Shown here: positions 25,278-35,008 of the stretch, piece by piece
Numbering within the stretch: the stretch's first letter is position 1
How the letters are laid out: the number at the start of each line of letters is the position of its first letter
From: an uncultured Alphaproteobacteria bacterium
GTDB lineage: Bacteria > Pseudomonadota > Alphaproteobacteria > RF32 > CAG-239
DNA: 64,000 bases
Direction of reading: 5' to 3'
NCBI GenBank assembly: GCA_949282205.1
Contig: CASDOS010000059.1
Coordinates: forward strand, 70,135-134,134
Made by a program: the position numbers and the translations under genes
Notes under the pieces: generated by a model
The model's database searches: none
What the model was told of the DNA's origin: nothing
The model's input: the letters and a program-made list of their open reading frames with translations, nothing else

Positions 25278-26621
25278 CTATTTCTGACGTTTATTCATAT
25301 ATTCGGTTAACCAATGGATATTATACTGACCATCAATAAATTCATTTTGAGAAATAATCTCCTGATGAAGCGGGATAGTCGTTTTAACCCCCATGATAAT
25401 AAACTCTTCCAACGCTCTGCGCAAGCGCATCAAAGCAGCATTACGAGTTCTGGCATGAACAATAAGTTTCGCAATCATACTATCGTAATAAGGAGGAATA
25501 GAGTAACCGGAATAGATTTCGGAATCGACACGGATACCCAATCCTCCGGGCGCATGCCATTCGGTAATTTTACCAGGGCAAGGCGCAAAAGTTTCGGGAT
25601 CTTCGGCATTAATACGGCACTCAATAGCGTGACCTCTGAATTTAATATCGTCCTGAGTATAACCGAGAGCAGCGCCGGAAGCGATACGAATTTGCTCTTT
25701 AACAATATCAATACCCGAAACAGCTTCGGTAATCGGGTGTTCAACCTGAAGACGAGTATTCATTTCCAAGAAATAGAATTTACCGTCTTCAAACATAAAT
25801 TCAAGAGTACCGGCGTTTTGGTAACCGATTTTCTGAATAGCGTTACGAACGATATCACCGATTTCCTTTCTCTGCGATTGGTTTAAGGCAGGGGAAGGGC
25901 ATTCCTCGATAACTTTTTGGTGATTACGCTGAATAGAACAATCACGTTCGCCCAAATGAACAACGTTACCATATTTATCGGCTAAAATTTGCATTTCGAT
26001 ATGACGAGGATGTTGCAAATATTTCTCCATATAAACGACATCGGAAGGGAATGCGGCCTTAGCCTCAGCCCGCGCCATAGTATAGGCCTCAGCGATTTCC
26101 GCATCGGAGAAAGCTGTTTTCATACCTTTACCACCGCCGCCGTCTTTAGCTTTAATAATAACGGGATAACCGATTTTATTAGCCCATTCTTTAGCATGTT
26201 CGACACTCTCCAACGCTGGAGAACCTGGAGTAACGGGAAGACCTGCCTCAATAGCGGCTTTACGAGCGGTAATTTTATCCCCGAGCAAGCGCATTTGTTC
26301 AGCGGTAGGACCGATAAAAGTAATACCGTGTTTTTCGACCATTTCTGCAAAATCTGCATTTTCGGACAAGAAACCGAAACCCGGGTGAATAGCATCAGCG
26401 CCGGTAATAAGTGCGGCAGAGATAATTGCGGGTTTATTAAGATAAGATTCGGAAGAGCGAGCGGGACCGATACAAACAGCCTCATCAGCCAAGCGGACGT
26501 GCATAGCGTTAGCGTCGGCTTCGGAGTGAACAGCAACGGTTCTGATACCCATTTCTCTGCAAGCGCGATGGATTCTCAGCGCGACTTCACCACGGTTAGC
26601 AATTAAAACTTTTTCAAACAT
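25278..26621 (-). CDS. accC: Biotin carboxylase subunit of acetyl-CoA carboxylase
   Basis: Carboxylates biotin on AccB using ATP and bicarbonate, the first half of malonyl-CoA formation. The 447-residue length is standard. Signatures: FEKVLIANRGEVALRIHRAC at the N-terminus, the Gly-rich KDGGGGKGM ATP loop, HPRHIEMQILAD, ERDCSIQRNHQKVIEECPSP, EMNTRLQVEHPITE and the C-terminal RINAEDPE. Located 43 bp downstream of accB as a two-gene operon. Confidence 0.97.
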   Translation of the reverse strand: MFEKVLIANRGEVALRIHRACREMGIRTVAVHSEADANAMHVRLADEAVCIGPARSSESYLNKPAIISAALITGADAIHPGFGFLSENADFAEMVEKHGITFIGPTAEQMRLLGDKITARKAAIEAGLPVTPGSPALESVEHAKEWANKIGYPVIIKAKDGGGGKGMKTAFSDAEIAEAYTMARAEAKAAFPSDVVYMEKYLQHPRHIEMQILADKYGNVVHLGERDCSIQRNHQKVIEECPSPALNQSQRKEIGDIVRNAIQKIGYQNAGTLEFMFEDGKFYFLEMNTRLQVEHPITEAVSGIDIVKEQIRIASGAALGYTQDDIKFRGHAIECRINAEDPETFAPCPGKITEWHAPGGLGIRVDSEIYSGYSIPPYYDSMIAKLIVHARTRNAALMRLRRALEEFIIMGVKTTIPLHQEIISQNEFIDGQYNIHWLTEYMNKRQK

Positions 26622-26664
26622 TTTTTAAATCCTAAATTAGTAAGTTTTATAGTTTCGATAAAGA

Positions 26665-27153
26665 TTATTCAATTACCACCAAAGGTTCGCCATATTCAAC
26701 GGGATCACCGGACTCAACCAAAACTTTAACAACTTTACCGCCTTTATGCGCTTTAACGGGATTAAAAGTTTTCATAGCCTCGACCAAGCAAACGGTATCA
26801 CCTTCTGCGACAGTATCACCAGGTTTAACATAGTTAGGGGATTTAGGATCGGCGGACAAGTAGACAACACCGACCATAGGAGATTTAACGGCATTTGGGC
26901 TGTTTGTATAATCGACATCTTGATTATCGTAAGATTCAGCGACATTTGTCGGAGGTATGGAAGCAGCCGGAGCAACGGGAGCCGGAGCGACAGGAGCAAC
27001 GGGAGCATAAGCGCCGGCAACAGCGACGCCTGCGGGATTTCTAACCAAAGAGATTCTGCAGCTTTCATCTTCATATTCTAATTCAGTAAGGTTTGTTTTA
27101 TCTAAGATTTCAGCCAGTCTGCTAATTATTTTAGTATCTAAGGGATTAGACAT
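26665..27153 (-). CDS. accB: Biotin carboxyl carrier protein of acetyl-CoA carboxylase
   Basis: A 162-residue carrier. The N-terminal helix (SRLAEILDKTNLTELEYED) is the usual AccB dimerisation part. An Ala/Pro-rich linker follows (about 45-75), then a biotinyl domain with VEAMKTFNPV carrying the modified Lys. The usual EAMKLMN reads EAMKTFN here. First gene of accB-accC. The biotin is loaded by BirA and carboxylated by AccC. Confidence 0.96.
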   Translation of the reverse strand: MSNPLDTKIISRLAEILDKTNLTELEYEDESCRISLVRNPAGVAVAGAYAPVAPVAPAPVAPAASIPPTNVAESYDNQDVDYTNSPNAVKSPMVGVVYLSADPKSPNYVKPGDTVAEGDTVCLVEAMKTFNPVKAHKGGKVVKVLVESGDPVEYGEPLVVIE

Positions 27154-27420
27154 AGTTATCCTCTCAATTAAAAAATTAAATCTGCACCATCTTTAACGCA
27201 GTTACGAAAAAAAACAAGCATTTTCTTCAAAAAACTCCCAGACATGAGCATAATAGTAATAAGTTTTACTTGTTTTCAATAGGTTAATAAGGGAGTGCGG
27301 AAGCATTGATATAAATATAGCAATAAGTGCGGTAAATGTGAATATCAACACAAAAAAAGTTGCAGTATAAATATCTGAATTTTACCATAGGCTTATCAAC
27401 TCTAAAAAGAGCAGAATAAA

Positions 27421-28404
27421 ATGTTAAACAAATTTCAAATAATAAAAATATTTATATTACTCCTATTTTTAGAAAAAGGGATTTCCCTAGCTTATGGAGT
27501 TAATACTTCAACAGTCCAGAACCTTGATTTTGGAACGATTGTTCAAACATCAGATAACGTGACTGTAGTTGTGGATACAAATGGGTCAATTACAAGTATA
27601 AACGGATGTATTCATAGCGGTACGGCAACAATAGGTGAAGGCTTGATGGAGGCAGTAGATACAAACTATATATCCGAGCGTATAGAGAATCTTAAAATAA
27701 GCTCAGGAAGTCCTCTGATATTTGATAATGGATGCAAAATAGAAGTAATTAACCCAACAACTAGTACAGAAAATAAACCTTTTCAAATAACGCGACGTTG
27801 GTCTATCTGTGCAGGTATACCTAATTCCTATAATATTGATGTGGGAGGGACATTAAGGATAACGGGAGGCTATTGTCCGGAAGGAACGCACACAATTAAC
27901 CTTGTACCAAATTGGACAGAGATGCATTGTACCGGTGGGTGGATAAGAGATTGCTACTGCCAAGATAATCCAGAAAGCAAAAGTGGTGTGCTGACAGCCT
28001 CTGTGACGATAAAAAATTCACTAAGCGTGCAAGAAACACAGAGTCTTGATTTCGGGACAATTATTGCAATGCCACAGCCGCAAAGCATAAAAATGAGTAC
28101 AAATGGTCAGCGCAGCGGCGGCATAATGACGCAATACGATACGACGGGGCAGCAGGGGATATTTACAATAACGGGAGCACCGGAACATCAAGTAAGCATC
28201 AATGTTCCACCGTCCACCGAAATACAAAATCTCAACGGAACGGCATTAAATGTGACGCTTAATTCGGATACAAATTCGGTCATGTTGCAAGAAGCGGGCG
28301 GCACCGGCATGGCAACATTTTCTGTTGGAGGTACGTTAGTGGTAAATGCAAACCAAGAGCAAGGAGAATATCAAGGTACATATACCGTGAGTGTAAATTA
28401 TTAG
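27421..28404 (+). CDS. Secreted protein with tandem DUF4402 domains
   Basis: A 327-residue protein with a signal-like N-terminus (IIKIFILLLFLEKGISLAYG). Two DUF4402-type beta-sandwich units are seen: a degenerate one starting QNLDFGTIVQ, and a full one from about residue 200 (QSLDFGTIIA, GIFTITGAPEHQVSINVP, ATFSVGGTLVVNANQ, YQGTYTVSVNY). Between them is a cysteine-bearing insertion. Family members are exported and found in fimbria-like or surface contexts, with function unestablished. It stands alone between accB and tRNA-Phe. Confidence 0.78.
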   Translation: MLNKFQIIKIFILLLFLEKGISLAYGVNTSTVQNLDFGTIVQTSDNVTVVVDTNGSITSINGCIHSGTATIGEGLMEAVDTNYISERIENLKISSGSPLIFDNGCKIEVINPTTSTENKPFQITRRWSICAGIPNSYNIDVGGTLRITGGYCPEGTHTINLVPNWTEMHCTGGWIRDCYCQDNPESKSGVLTASVTIKNSLSVQETQSLDFGTIIAMPQPQSIKMSTNGQRSGGIMTQYDTTGQQGIFTITGAPEHQVSINVPPSTEIQNLNGTALNVTLNSDTNSVMLQEAGGTGMATFSVGGTLVVNANQEQGEYQGTYTVSVNY

Positions 28405-28531
28405 CATAAAATAAACCAAATTAAAACAACAAGATACAGATTAAAAGGCTAAAAAAATAAAAAATATTCACAAAAAACAAAAAAAATACTTGCCAACAGA
28501 AAAAAAGTTATATATAAACCTAACTCGTGGC

Positions 28532-28608
<77 letters not shown>

Positions 28609-28760
28609 TTTAAAAGCCCTGCGGAAGCGGGGTTTTTTCGTATCTGTAACAAAACGAAAATAAGATTTAGCATAAATTTTAATTGACAAAATAATAAGAA
28701 CCCGCTATTTTGCAGGAGCTTTAATTATTTTTATGTCTAATTTTAAAAAAGTTATGTCTT

Positions 28761-29540
28761 ATGGTAGAATTTTCTCAAGAAGAATTGCGCCGTTTTATAG
28801 ATTCGGACAAATGTCGCTGTCAAAGCATCTACAAAGGTACAGGTTTTCAAGTATATATCAAAACCAAAATAGATGCGGAACTAGTAAATATTTTCGCTTT
28901 TGATAATGTCCCGCGAGACATAAAAATCATAACCGAGGATATTCATAGGGAAAATCTGAAGTTTGTAGTAGAAAAAAGTGCAGAAAAAAATCGTTTCATA
29001 GATTTCAACAATTATGTGATAAGCCTGCCCAGCAGTAAGGAAAATCCTGATCAGGTAGATTTTTCCGCAGCTCATCTGTATAGAAAAAGAGGTGCCATTG
29101 TTGGTAAGGTTTCTTCCCAAGTATCCAATTTAGGGGAGGTACATTGCAACAGATTGGTTGTCATAGATCACAAATTGCTAATCGTCTGCAATTACTATGC
29201 TACGAAAGTCCTATGCGTCATAGAAGATGAATTGCGGCTTATTCCGCTCAATGTTGCGGAACAGTTGTTAAGAACGCTGAGCTTGAATTGGAAAACCTTA
29301 GAAAATTTGGATGCAAGCTATGCGCTTGAAGACTGGACATTTCAAAATGGTCTGCTGATAAATGCGCGTACCATGAGCGTTCCAAGTACCTTGCAGTTCT
29401 ATTTTTATAAATCGTGTCGTCGCGGTAAACAAATAGATACAATCAAGGCAAATTTGGATTTTACCAAGTTGATTAAAATGTTGACTAGAGATGAAAAGGG
29501 CGAAGCTCAGATTTCGTATATAGATTCGAAACATATCTGA
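28761..29540 (+). CDS. Uncharacterised 259-residue soluble protein
   Basis: Starts MVEFSQEELRRFIDSDKCRC. No signal peptide or membrane helix. Mixed alpha/beta pattern with several Cys (CRCQ near 18, HCNRLV, CNYYATKVLCV, SCRRGKQ near the end). I do not recognise a family or catalytic motif. Single-gene unit between tRNA-Phe and a strong terminator. Its codon use (frequent ATA and AAA) matches the host neighbours. Confidence 0.55.
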   Translation: MVEFSQEELRRFIDSDKCRCQSIYKGTGFQVYIKTKIDAELVNIFAFDNVPRDIKIITEDIHRENLKFVVEKSAEKNRFIDFNNYVISLPSSKENPDQVDFSAAHLYRKRGAIVGKVSSQVSNLGEVHCNRLVVIDHKLLIVCNYYATKVLCVIEDELRLIPLNVAEQLLRTLSLNWKTLENLDASYALEDWTFQNGLLINARTMSVPSTLQFYFYKSCRRGKQIDTIKANLDFTKLIKMLTRDEKGEAQISYIDSKHI

Positions 29541-29558
29541 TGAATTTGCCACAAAAGA

Positions 29559-29584
29559 AAAGCACCTGTAAAAGGTGCTTTTTT
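29559..29584 (+). terminator. Rho-independent terminator
   Basis: AAAGCACCT and AGGTGCTTT form a 9-bp stem with a short loop and T-run, after the gene ending at 29540 and facing the convergent gene at 29595. Confidence 0.85.
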
Positions 29585-29594
29585 CATTTAAGGA

Positions 29595-32171
29595 TTAATT
29601 TTTATCCCAACCTTTCTGTTTAGCCATAAAGAAACGGAATTTATTTTTGAAAAGAGAAATTTTTTGCGAAGATTTCGTTTTATCGGAGAATGATTTTACG
29701 GTTATTTGTACAGAGTGTTTATCCGTTGCATATTGTTGTTTAGGCGAGTGAAGCGAAGAAAGATTAGTATGGTCACGCGCGATAATGTCGGCGTGTAACG
29801 ATTTTGGTGCAAGAATAGGGTGAATGGCTTGTAAGGCTTTATTTTTAACTTTCAAAATACAAGACATCAACGATTGTTTTTCCGTTTTAGGCAAAGCCGT
29901 TTGGGTTAAGAGTGCAAAAAAATCTTTAATTTTGACACGCATATTTTTGTGTCCGTTATCCTGAGTCTGAACAAGCATAACGGCATTTCCGTCGGGATTA
30001 AATAAGACTTCGCGTGCGATAACCGGCTGAGATAAAAGTACACCTCTTTGCGGGGCGACAGATTTCTCAGAGGGTAAAGCTCCGATAGCCACAGTTGGTG
30101 TTATCTGCACACCTTTACCTTCAGGTAAAGTTTTGGCGTTCAAAGAAATCTCCGCATCATTTTGAGCAAATGCGTTACGAGCATTAGGAATATGATTTTT
30201 TTCACCTTTATCTTCAGGTAAAGTTTTGGCGTTCAAAGAAATCCCCGCATTATTTTGAGCAAATGCGTTATGAGATACAGGGATAGAATTTTTTTCGACA
30301 AGCGAAATAGGGGATTTTGAGGAAAAAGAAGGGAGTGGATTTAGTTTCGGTTTGCCAAGAGGATTAGCGATTGGAGAAGACAAAGAGTTAGGTATGGATG
30401 TCGACTTAATTGATACATCATCACTTTTGGATGGAAAAGACGGTGAACTTATTGGTGAGGCAGTCTTGGGAACAGGAGTGAGTTTTGATGCAACGGGAGA
30501 ACTGGCAGATTTCTTTAAGATAGGTTTAACTTCGGCATTAGCTTGATATTTAAGCCTTCCGTTATCATAAAAGCGTTCAATTTTAATTGTTTTATCATTA
30601 ATTTTCTGTTTTTCTTTAAGTCTGTTAAAATCATCAAAGACCAACGCAGCGATAAGTTTTCCGTCCTGATAAGCCTGATAAGATTTTGTAACGTGATTAT
30701 CTTTTGTATCAACGACCGGTACTAAACCACTGACAGGTTTACCGTTTTCAATTCGACAGATAGTTTTCTTAAAACCTTTATTGGACATTTCCTCTAAAGC
30801 AATCAAATTACCGTCTTTATAGGTATATAAGATATAACCGTCTGCAGCCGGCAAAACGACTTGTCCATCGATTGCGCGGTTATTTTTGAAAACAGCCGAA
30901 GCAATAAGTTTTTTATTTTTATCAAAAAAGCGAAAAGTTCCGATTTTACGTCCGTTTTTAAGAGAACCTTCCTCAACACAGCCGTTGATAAAGAGCGTTT
31001 TGACTTTAGAAATTCCCTGAGCATCAGGTTGTTGAACAGCTTCTAAAGCACCATGCGGATACAAATTGTAGATAGTATTATTTTTGCGCAAAGTCACTGC
31101 GGAATAGAAAGGAATTTTCATCAACGGATAAGTTTTATACCCGACGGAAACATCGGCAATACGAAAAGGTTGAACACGTTCATTAAGCGGTCTGCGCTCA
31201 CGTTCTTCAACTAAACGATTACCGGTAAAGTTAGGAATTTCGATAGTTTGTTTAGAAAATCTTCTCAATTGACTTTTTTTATTAACCCAAGTTTCAAAAT
31301 TAGGAGCGGAGAGGGAATTTGATAAGACTTTGTTATCTGGCTGAGATGCTTGTTTAAATTTTTTCAAAAACCGCACATCTTTATAGTTATAGAATTTAGA
31401 AAAATCAATCCCCCCGATATGGTTCATCACTTTAATATCGTTCGTAAAGTTTTTTTCATAGATAGGCGATTGAAACTCTTGACGATTAGCCTTTTCGGTC
31501 ATGGCGTTATGACGAGGAGCGTAAGTAAAAGCGAGATTATTATTCCAATAACCTGAAACCATTTTAGCAATAAATTCCATTTCAAAATCAAAATCTTTTT
31601 TATCTTTAGACAACGGGCGAATAATATCGTTTTCGACCGCCATAACATACATTTTGATTTTAGGATCATCAAGTTTGCGTAGTTGTTGTCTTTGAGCGGG
31701 AGAGGCGTTGATAAAATCATCACGAAAAGTCAAGAGTTGGACGATACTGGCGGAAATTTCAAAATTATCGCGTCCGGTACGATAATGAGAGGCAGACATA
31801 GGTTTTTCGAGAACCTCGTTCATCATGCAAATACGATGCCACATTTCATGAGCAACAATATGACGGCTAGCCATATAAGATTGATATTCATCGCTGTCTT
31901 GATCTAAATAAGCCAAAAGTTGGATAATATTGACATCAGGGAGCAATTCGCCGTTAGAGAGTTTAGTTTCGACCGAATCCACGACAAAATCGACTTTAAG
32001 ATTTTTCAAATCAGGAGCAACACTCTGCATAAACTGTTTTTTATAGGCTTCATTATTTTCGACGGTTACTTTATGTCCGCTATCATCTTGGGCATACAAT
32101 TCAGTCACGCTGCCGCCGAACAAAGTGGTAACGGAAATTAAAAAGCCATATTTTAAGTTATCAAGTTTCAA
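29595..32171 (-). CDS. Large secreted HExxH/MORN-repeat protein
   Basis: About 858 residues from a TTG at 32171 preceded by GGAG at 5 bp. The frame is open to 32198 without a ribosome binding site. An N-terminal signal segment (YGFLISVTTLFGGSVTELYA) is followed by a domain with HIVAHEMWHR, an HExxH zinc-protease motif. Residues about 360-560 are MORN_2/YwqK-like beta-hairpin repeats (GSLKNGRKIGTFRFFDKNK and similar). A Ser/Pro-rich linker contains a 31-residue tandem duplication (93-bp DNA period). Probably exported and surface-associated. Peptidase activity is inferred from one motif, and a third zinc ligand is not identified. Confidence 0.65.
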   Translation of the reverse strand: MKLDNLKYGFLISVTTLFGGSVTELYAQDDSGHKVTVENNEAYKKQFMQSVAPDLKNLKVDFVVDSVETKLSNGELLPDVNIIQLLAYLDQDSDEYQSYMASRHIVAHEMWHRICMMNEVLEKPMSASHYRTGRDNFEISASIVQLLTFRDDFINASPAQRQQLRKLDDPKIKMYVMAVENDIIRPLSKDKKDFDFEMEFIAKMVSGYWNNNLAFTYAPRHNAMTEKANRQEFQSPIYEKNFTNDIKVMNHIGGIDFSKFYNYKDVRFLKKFKQASQPDNKVLSNSLSAPNFETWVNKKSQLRRFSKQTIEIPNFTGNRLVEERERRPLNERVQPFRIADVSVGYKTYPLMKIPFYSAVTLRKNNTIYNLYPHGALEAVQQPDAQGISKVKTLFINGCVEEGSLKNGRKIGTFRFFDKNKKLIASAVFKNNRAIDGQVVLPAADGYILYTYKDGNLIALEEMSNKGFKKTICRIENGKPVSGLVPVVDTKDNHVTKSYQAYQDGKLIAALVFDDFNRLKEKQKINDKTIKIERFYDNGRLKYQANAEVKPILKKSASSPVASKLTPVPKTASPISSPSFPSKSDDVSIKSTSIPNSLSSPIANPLGKPKLNPLPSFSSKSPISLVEKNSIPVSHNAFAQNNAGISLNAKTLPEDKGEKNHIPNARNAFAQNDAEISLNAKTLPEGKGVQITPTVAIGALPSEKSVAPQRGVLLSQPVIAREVLFNPDGNAVMLVQTQDNGHKNMRVKIKDFFALLTQTALPKTEKQSLMSCILKVKNKALQAIHPILAPKSLHADIIARDHTNLSSLHSPKQQYATDKHSVQITVKSFSDKTKSSQKISLFKNKFRFFMAKQKGWDKN
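30121..30306 (-). repeat. 93-bp tandem repeat inside the HExxH/MORN gene
   Basis: Two nearly identical 93-bp units (30121-30213 and 30214-30306) encode NAFAQN(N/D)A(G/E)ISLNAK and a flanking variable part. In-frame and recent, since the DNA is almost unchanged. Copy number may vary between strains. Confidence 0.8.
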
Positions 32172-32295
32172 TTTAGCTCCGTATAAATTAAGACACACTC
32201 AAAGAATGAAAGTCCATAAAACATATCATCAAAAGCAGAATATCACAAAAAAAGAAGAGCGTCAACGTGTTTTTGTCAAAAAAAGAGAAAATAAA

Positions 32296-32322
32296 AAGGC
32301 TGTTGAAAGAAGCAACAGCCTT
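32296..32322 (-). terminator. Terminator after htpG
   Basis: AAGGCTGTTG and CAACAGCCTT pair over 10 bp. The minus strand continues into a T-rich run, 20 bp past the htpG stop. Confidence 0.8.
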
Positions 32323-32341
32323 AGTTAGAAAGAGCAAGATA

Positions 32342-34180
32342 TTAAATAGCCTTTAAGATAAATTCACTAAGTTTTTCATTAAACAAACTCGGGTTGGAAA
32401 CAGCTTCGCCTTCAGCAATTTTAGCTTGTTCCAAAATAAGCTGAGCAGCGTCTTTAACTTCTTCCGCTTTATCTTGATTACCCATCAGTTCCGCTAATTT
32501 AATGATAAGCGGGTGATAAGGATTAATAAGCAAAATACGTGTACTGTCAAAGTTGGTTTTTTGTTGATGATTACGCATCAAGCGTTCAAGGTGAATACTC
32601 ATCTGTCCATCTTCAACCGTAAGAGAAGCAGGGCTCTTTGTAAGTTTTTCGGTAACTTCGACTTTTCCGACTTCTTCTTTGAACCAATCACTCATTTTGT
32701 CGCATAAAACATTCAAACCTTTTTCATCGGCTTTAGGCGTTGAGCGCTCAATATCTAATTTCATATCAGCCTGAGAGATATGTTTAAGGGGATGATCTTT
32801 ATAAGAGAGGAGTGTTTGCGTCCAAAATTCATCAATCGGGTCGGTCAAGAGCAAGACTTCGATATTCTTTTCACGAAAAGCCTCCAAGAGCGGGTTGCAA
32901 GCCAAAGTTTTGGCATCATCACCGGTAATATAATAGATAGCCTTTTGTTCTTTATCCATCCGTTCGATATAAGCATCAAGGGAAGTTAATTTACCGTTGC
33001 TCTGTGTGGAATAGAAACGAGACAAACCGGCAACTTCTTCACGATTAGAAAAATCCTCATAAATACCTTCTTTAAAAGCGATACCGAAAGCGTTCCAGAA
33101 TTTAGCATAATCATCTTCATTTTCGGCACGTTTTTTAAGTTCTTTAAAGATTCTCGACACGGTACCCTGTCTGATTTTCGCGATAAGCGAGCTTTGCTGC
33201 AACATTTCGCGCGAGATATTGAGCGGTAAATCGGCGCTATCAATAACCCCTTTAACAAAGCGGAGATACATCGGCATCAATCCTTCGACTTTATCGGAAA
33301 TAAAGACTTTATTGACATAAAGTTTAATACCGGTCAGGCGATCGGGTTGAAACAAATCGTAAGGAGCTTTGGATGGGATAAAGAGCAAGCCTGTATATTC
33401 GATACTGCCCTCCGCTTTAAAATGCAAAGTCATCCACGGGTCGTCAAAATTTTTGGTAACGTGTTGATAAAAATCTTTATATTGTTTTTCGGTAATATCG
33501 GCTTTATTGCGTGTCCACAATGCTGAAGCGGTATTAACGGTTTCTTCACCGGCATCACCCAAGTTCAGGACAATCGGGTAATCAATATGTTCCGAGTAAG
33601 TATGGATAATATTGCGCAAATAAATAGTATCGGTATAATCGGTTGCATCGTCTTTTAAGAAGAGTTTAATATCGGTACCGTTGGTTTGTCGTTCGGTTTC
33701 AGAGATTTCGAAACCGTCAACGCCGTTAGAAAGCCATTTATAGGATTTATCGCAATCTACGCGTTTAGTAACGATTTCAACTTTTTGAGCCACCATAAAA
33801 GCGGAATAGAAACCCACACCGAATTTACCGATTAAATCAACAACAGAGGTATTTTCTTTTGTGTTTTGTAAAAATTCTGCTGTACCGGATTTTGCAATAG
33901 TTCCGATATGATTAATAAGGTCATCACGATTCATCCCGATACCGTTATCCGAGATAGTAAGGGTATTATGTTCTTTATCTGGGGTAATGGTAATTTTATA
34001 AGCGGTATCGTTTTTCGCCAAATCAGGATTAATAAGTCGCCAATATTTTAATTTATCAAGAGCATCGGAAGCGTTTGAAATAAGTTCTCTCAAAAAGATA
34101 TATTTTTCGGAATAAAGCGAGTTAATAACAATATCCAAGAGTTTATTAACTTCGGTTTTAAATTCAATTTTTTCAGCCAT
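32342..34180 (-). CDS. htpG: Chaperone HtpG (Hsp90)
   Basis: A 612-residue ATP-dependent chaperone. GHKL ATPase motifs are intact: LRELISNASDALDKLKY, ISDNGIGMNRDDL, GKFGVGFYSAFMVA. The middle domain has SREMLQQSSLIAKIR, and the C-terminal dimerisation region is complete. Single-gene unit with its own terminator. No obvious heat-shock operator seen upstream. Confidence 0.97.
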   Translation of the reverse strand: MAEKIEFKTEVNKLLDIVINSLYSEKYIFLRELISNASDALDKLKYWRLINPDLAKNDTAYKITITPDKEHNTLTISDNGIGMNRDDLINHIGTIAKSGTAEFLQNTKENTSVVDLIGKFGVGFYSAFMVAQKVEIVTKRVDCDKSYKWLSNGVDGFEISETERQTNGTDIKLFLKDDATDYTDTIYLRNIIHTYSEHIDYPIVLNLGDAGEETVNTASALWTRNKADITEKQYKDFYQHVTKNFDDPWMTLHFKAEGSIEYTGLLFIPSKAPYDLFQPDRLTGIKLYVNKVFISDKVEGLMPMYLRFVKGVIDSADLPLNISREMLQQSSLIAKIRQGTVSRIFKELKKRAENEDDYAKFWNAFGIAFKEGIYEDFSNREEVAGLSRFYSTQSNGKLTSLDAYIERMDKEQKAIYYITGDDAKTLACNPLLEAFREKNIEVLLLTDPIDEFWTQTLLSYKDHPLKHISQADMKLDIERSTPKADEKGLNVLCDKMSDWFKEEVGKVEVTEKLTKSPASLTVEDGQMSIHLERLMRNHQQKTNFDSTRILLINPYHPLIIKLAELMGNQDKAEEVKDAAQLILEQAKIAEGEAVSNPSLFNEKLSEFILKAI

Positions 34181-34306
34181 AACGAAACTCCCTTAAAAGG
34201 TTGAATTTTTTTTGCACACATTTTACGAGTAATATAGGGTGTCAACCTCAAGAGCGCAAGGGCTGAAAAAAGAAAAAACGATATTTTTATACTATAATAT
34301 AAAAAA

Positions 34307-34330
34307 AAAGCGACGTAGAAGCGCCGCTAA
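34307..34330 (-). terminator. Terminator after the ankyrin gene
   Basis: On the minus strand AGCGGCG, a short loop, CGTCGCT and a run of nine T. One G-T pair in the stem. Confidence 0.75.
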
Positions 34331-34347
34331 ATAAAACAATCGAGCAA

Positions 34348-34962
34348 TTAAAAGCTATACCCGTAATCGTCTAAATCCTCATCCCAATCTTCAATTTCGG
34401 GTTCTTGGCTTTTGGGCGCGGGGTATCTGGCGCCTTTCTGTTCAAGAAATTGAGCAATTTCTTTATATCTGTATTTATTGGCAATATCTAAAGCGCTTTC
34501 GCCTTTAGCATTTCTGTAATTGACATTAGCACCACGATTAACCAATAATTCGACGGTAAAACGTTTTCCGTTTTTAGCAGCTACCATAAGAGGGGTTGTC
34601 CCATCCAAATCGGGCATATTAATACTGGCTCCGGCATCCAAGAGAGCACTGATAACATCATTAAAACCGCCCAAAGCTGCACGGTGCAAAGCTGTTCCGC
34701 CCTGATAATAACGCTTATCGACTTTCGCCCCGTTATCAATAAGGTATTCCACAAAAGAAGTTTTACCGGAAGCTGCGGCAATCATAAGCGGAGAATAACC
34801 GTCCAAATCCTGTTCATCAATATCATAACCAAGCATAACCAAATCAGAGAAGGCCTGTTTATCTTCACGGTTGATAATATCATAAATTGTATCATCGGCT
34901 TTGGCATGAAAAGCCAGACAAGACAAAGCAACAAAAGTCCCAATCAACAAACGGTATTTCAT
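34348..34962 (-). CDS. Secreted ankyrin-repeat protein
   Basis: A 204-residue protein with an N-terminal signal peptide (LLIGTFVALSCLAFHAKA) and four ankyrin repeats (DGYSPLMIAAASGKTSFVEY, GGTALHRAALGGFNDVISAL, DGTTPLMVAAKNGKRFTVEL, KGESALDIANKYRYKEIA). It likely acts in the periplasm or outside the cell as a protein-binding module. The partner is unknown. Its terminator is the hairpin at 34307-34330. Confidence 0.8.
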   Translation of the reverse strand: MKYRLLIGTFVALSCLAFHAKADDTIYDIINREDKQAFSDLVMLGYDIDEQDLDGYSPLMIAAASGKTSFVEYLIDNGAKVDKRYYQGGTALHRAALGGFNDVISALLDAGASINMPDLDGTTPLMVAAKNGKRFTVELLVNRGANVNYRNAKGESALDIANKYRYKEIAQFLEQKGARYPAPKSQEPEIEDWDEDLDDYGYSF

Positions 34963-35008
34963 AGCGACAACTCCAACAACGGAAATAAAAAAACTAATTA
35001 ATAGTAGT

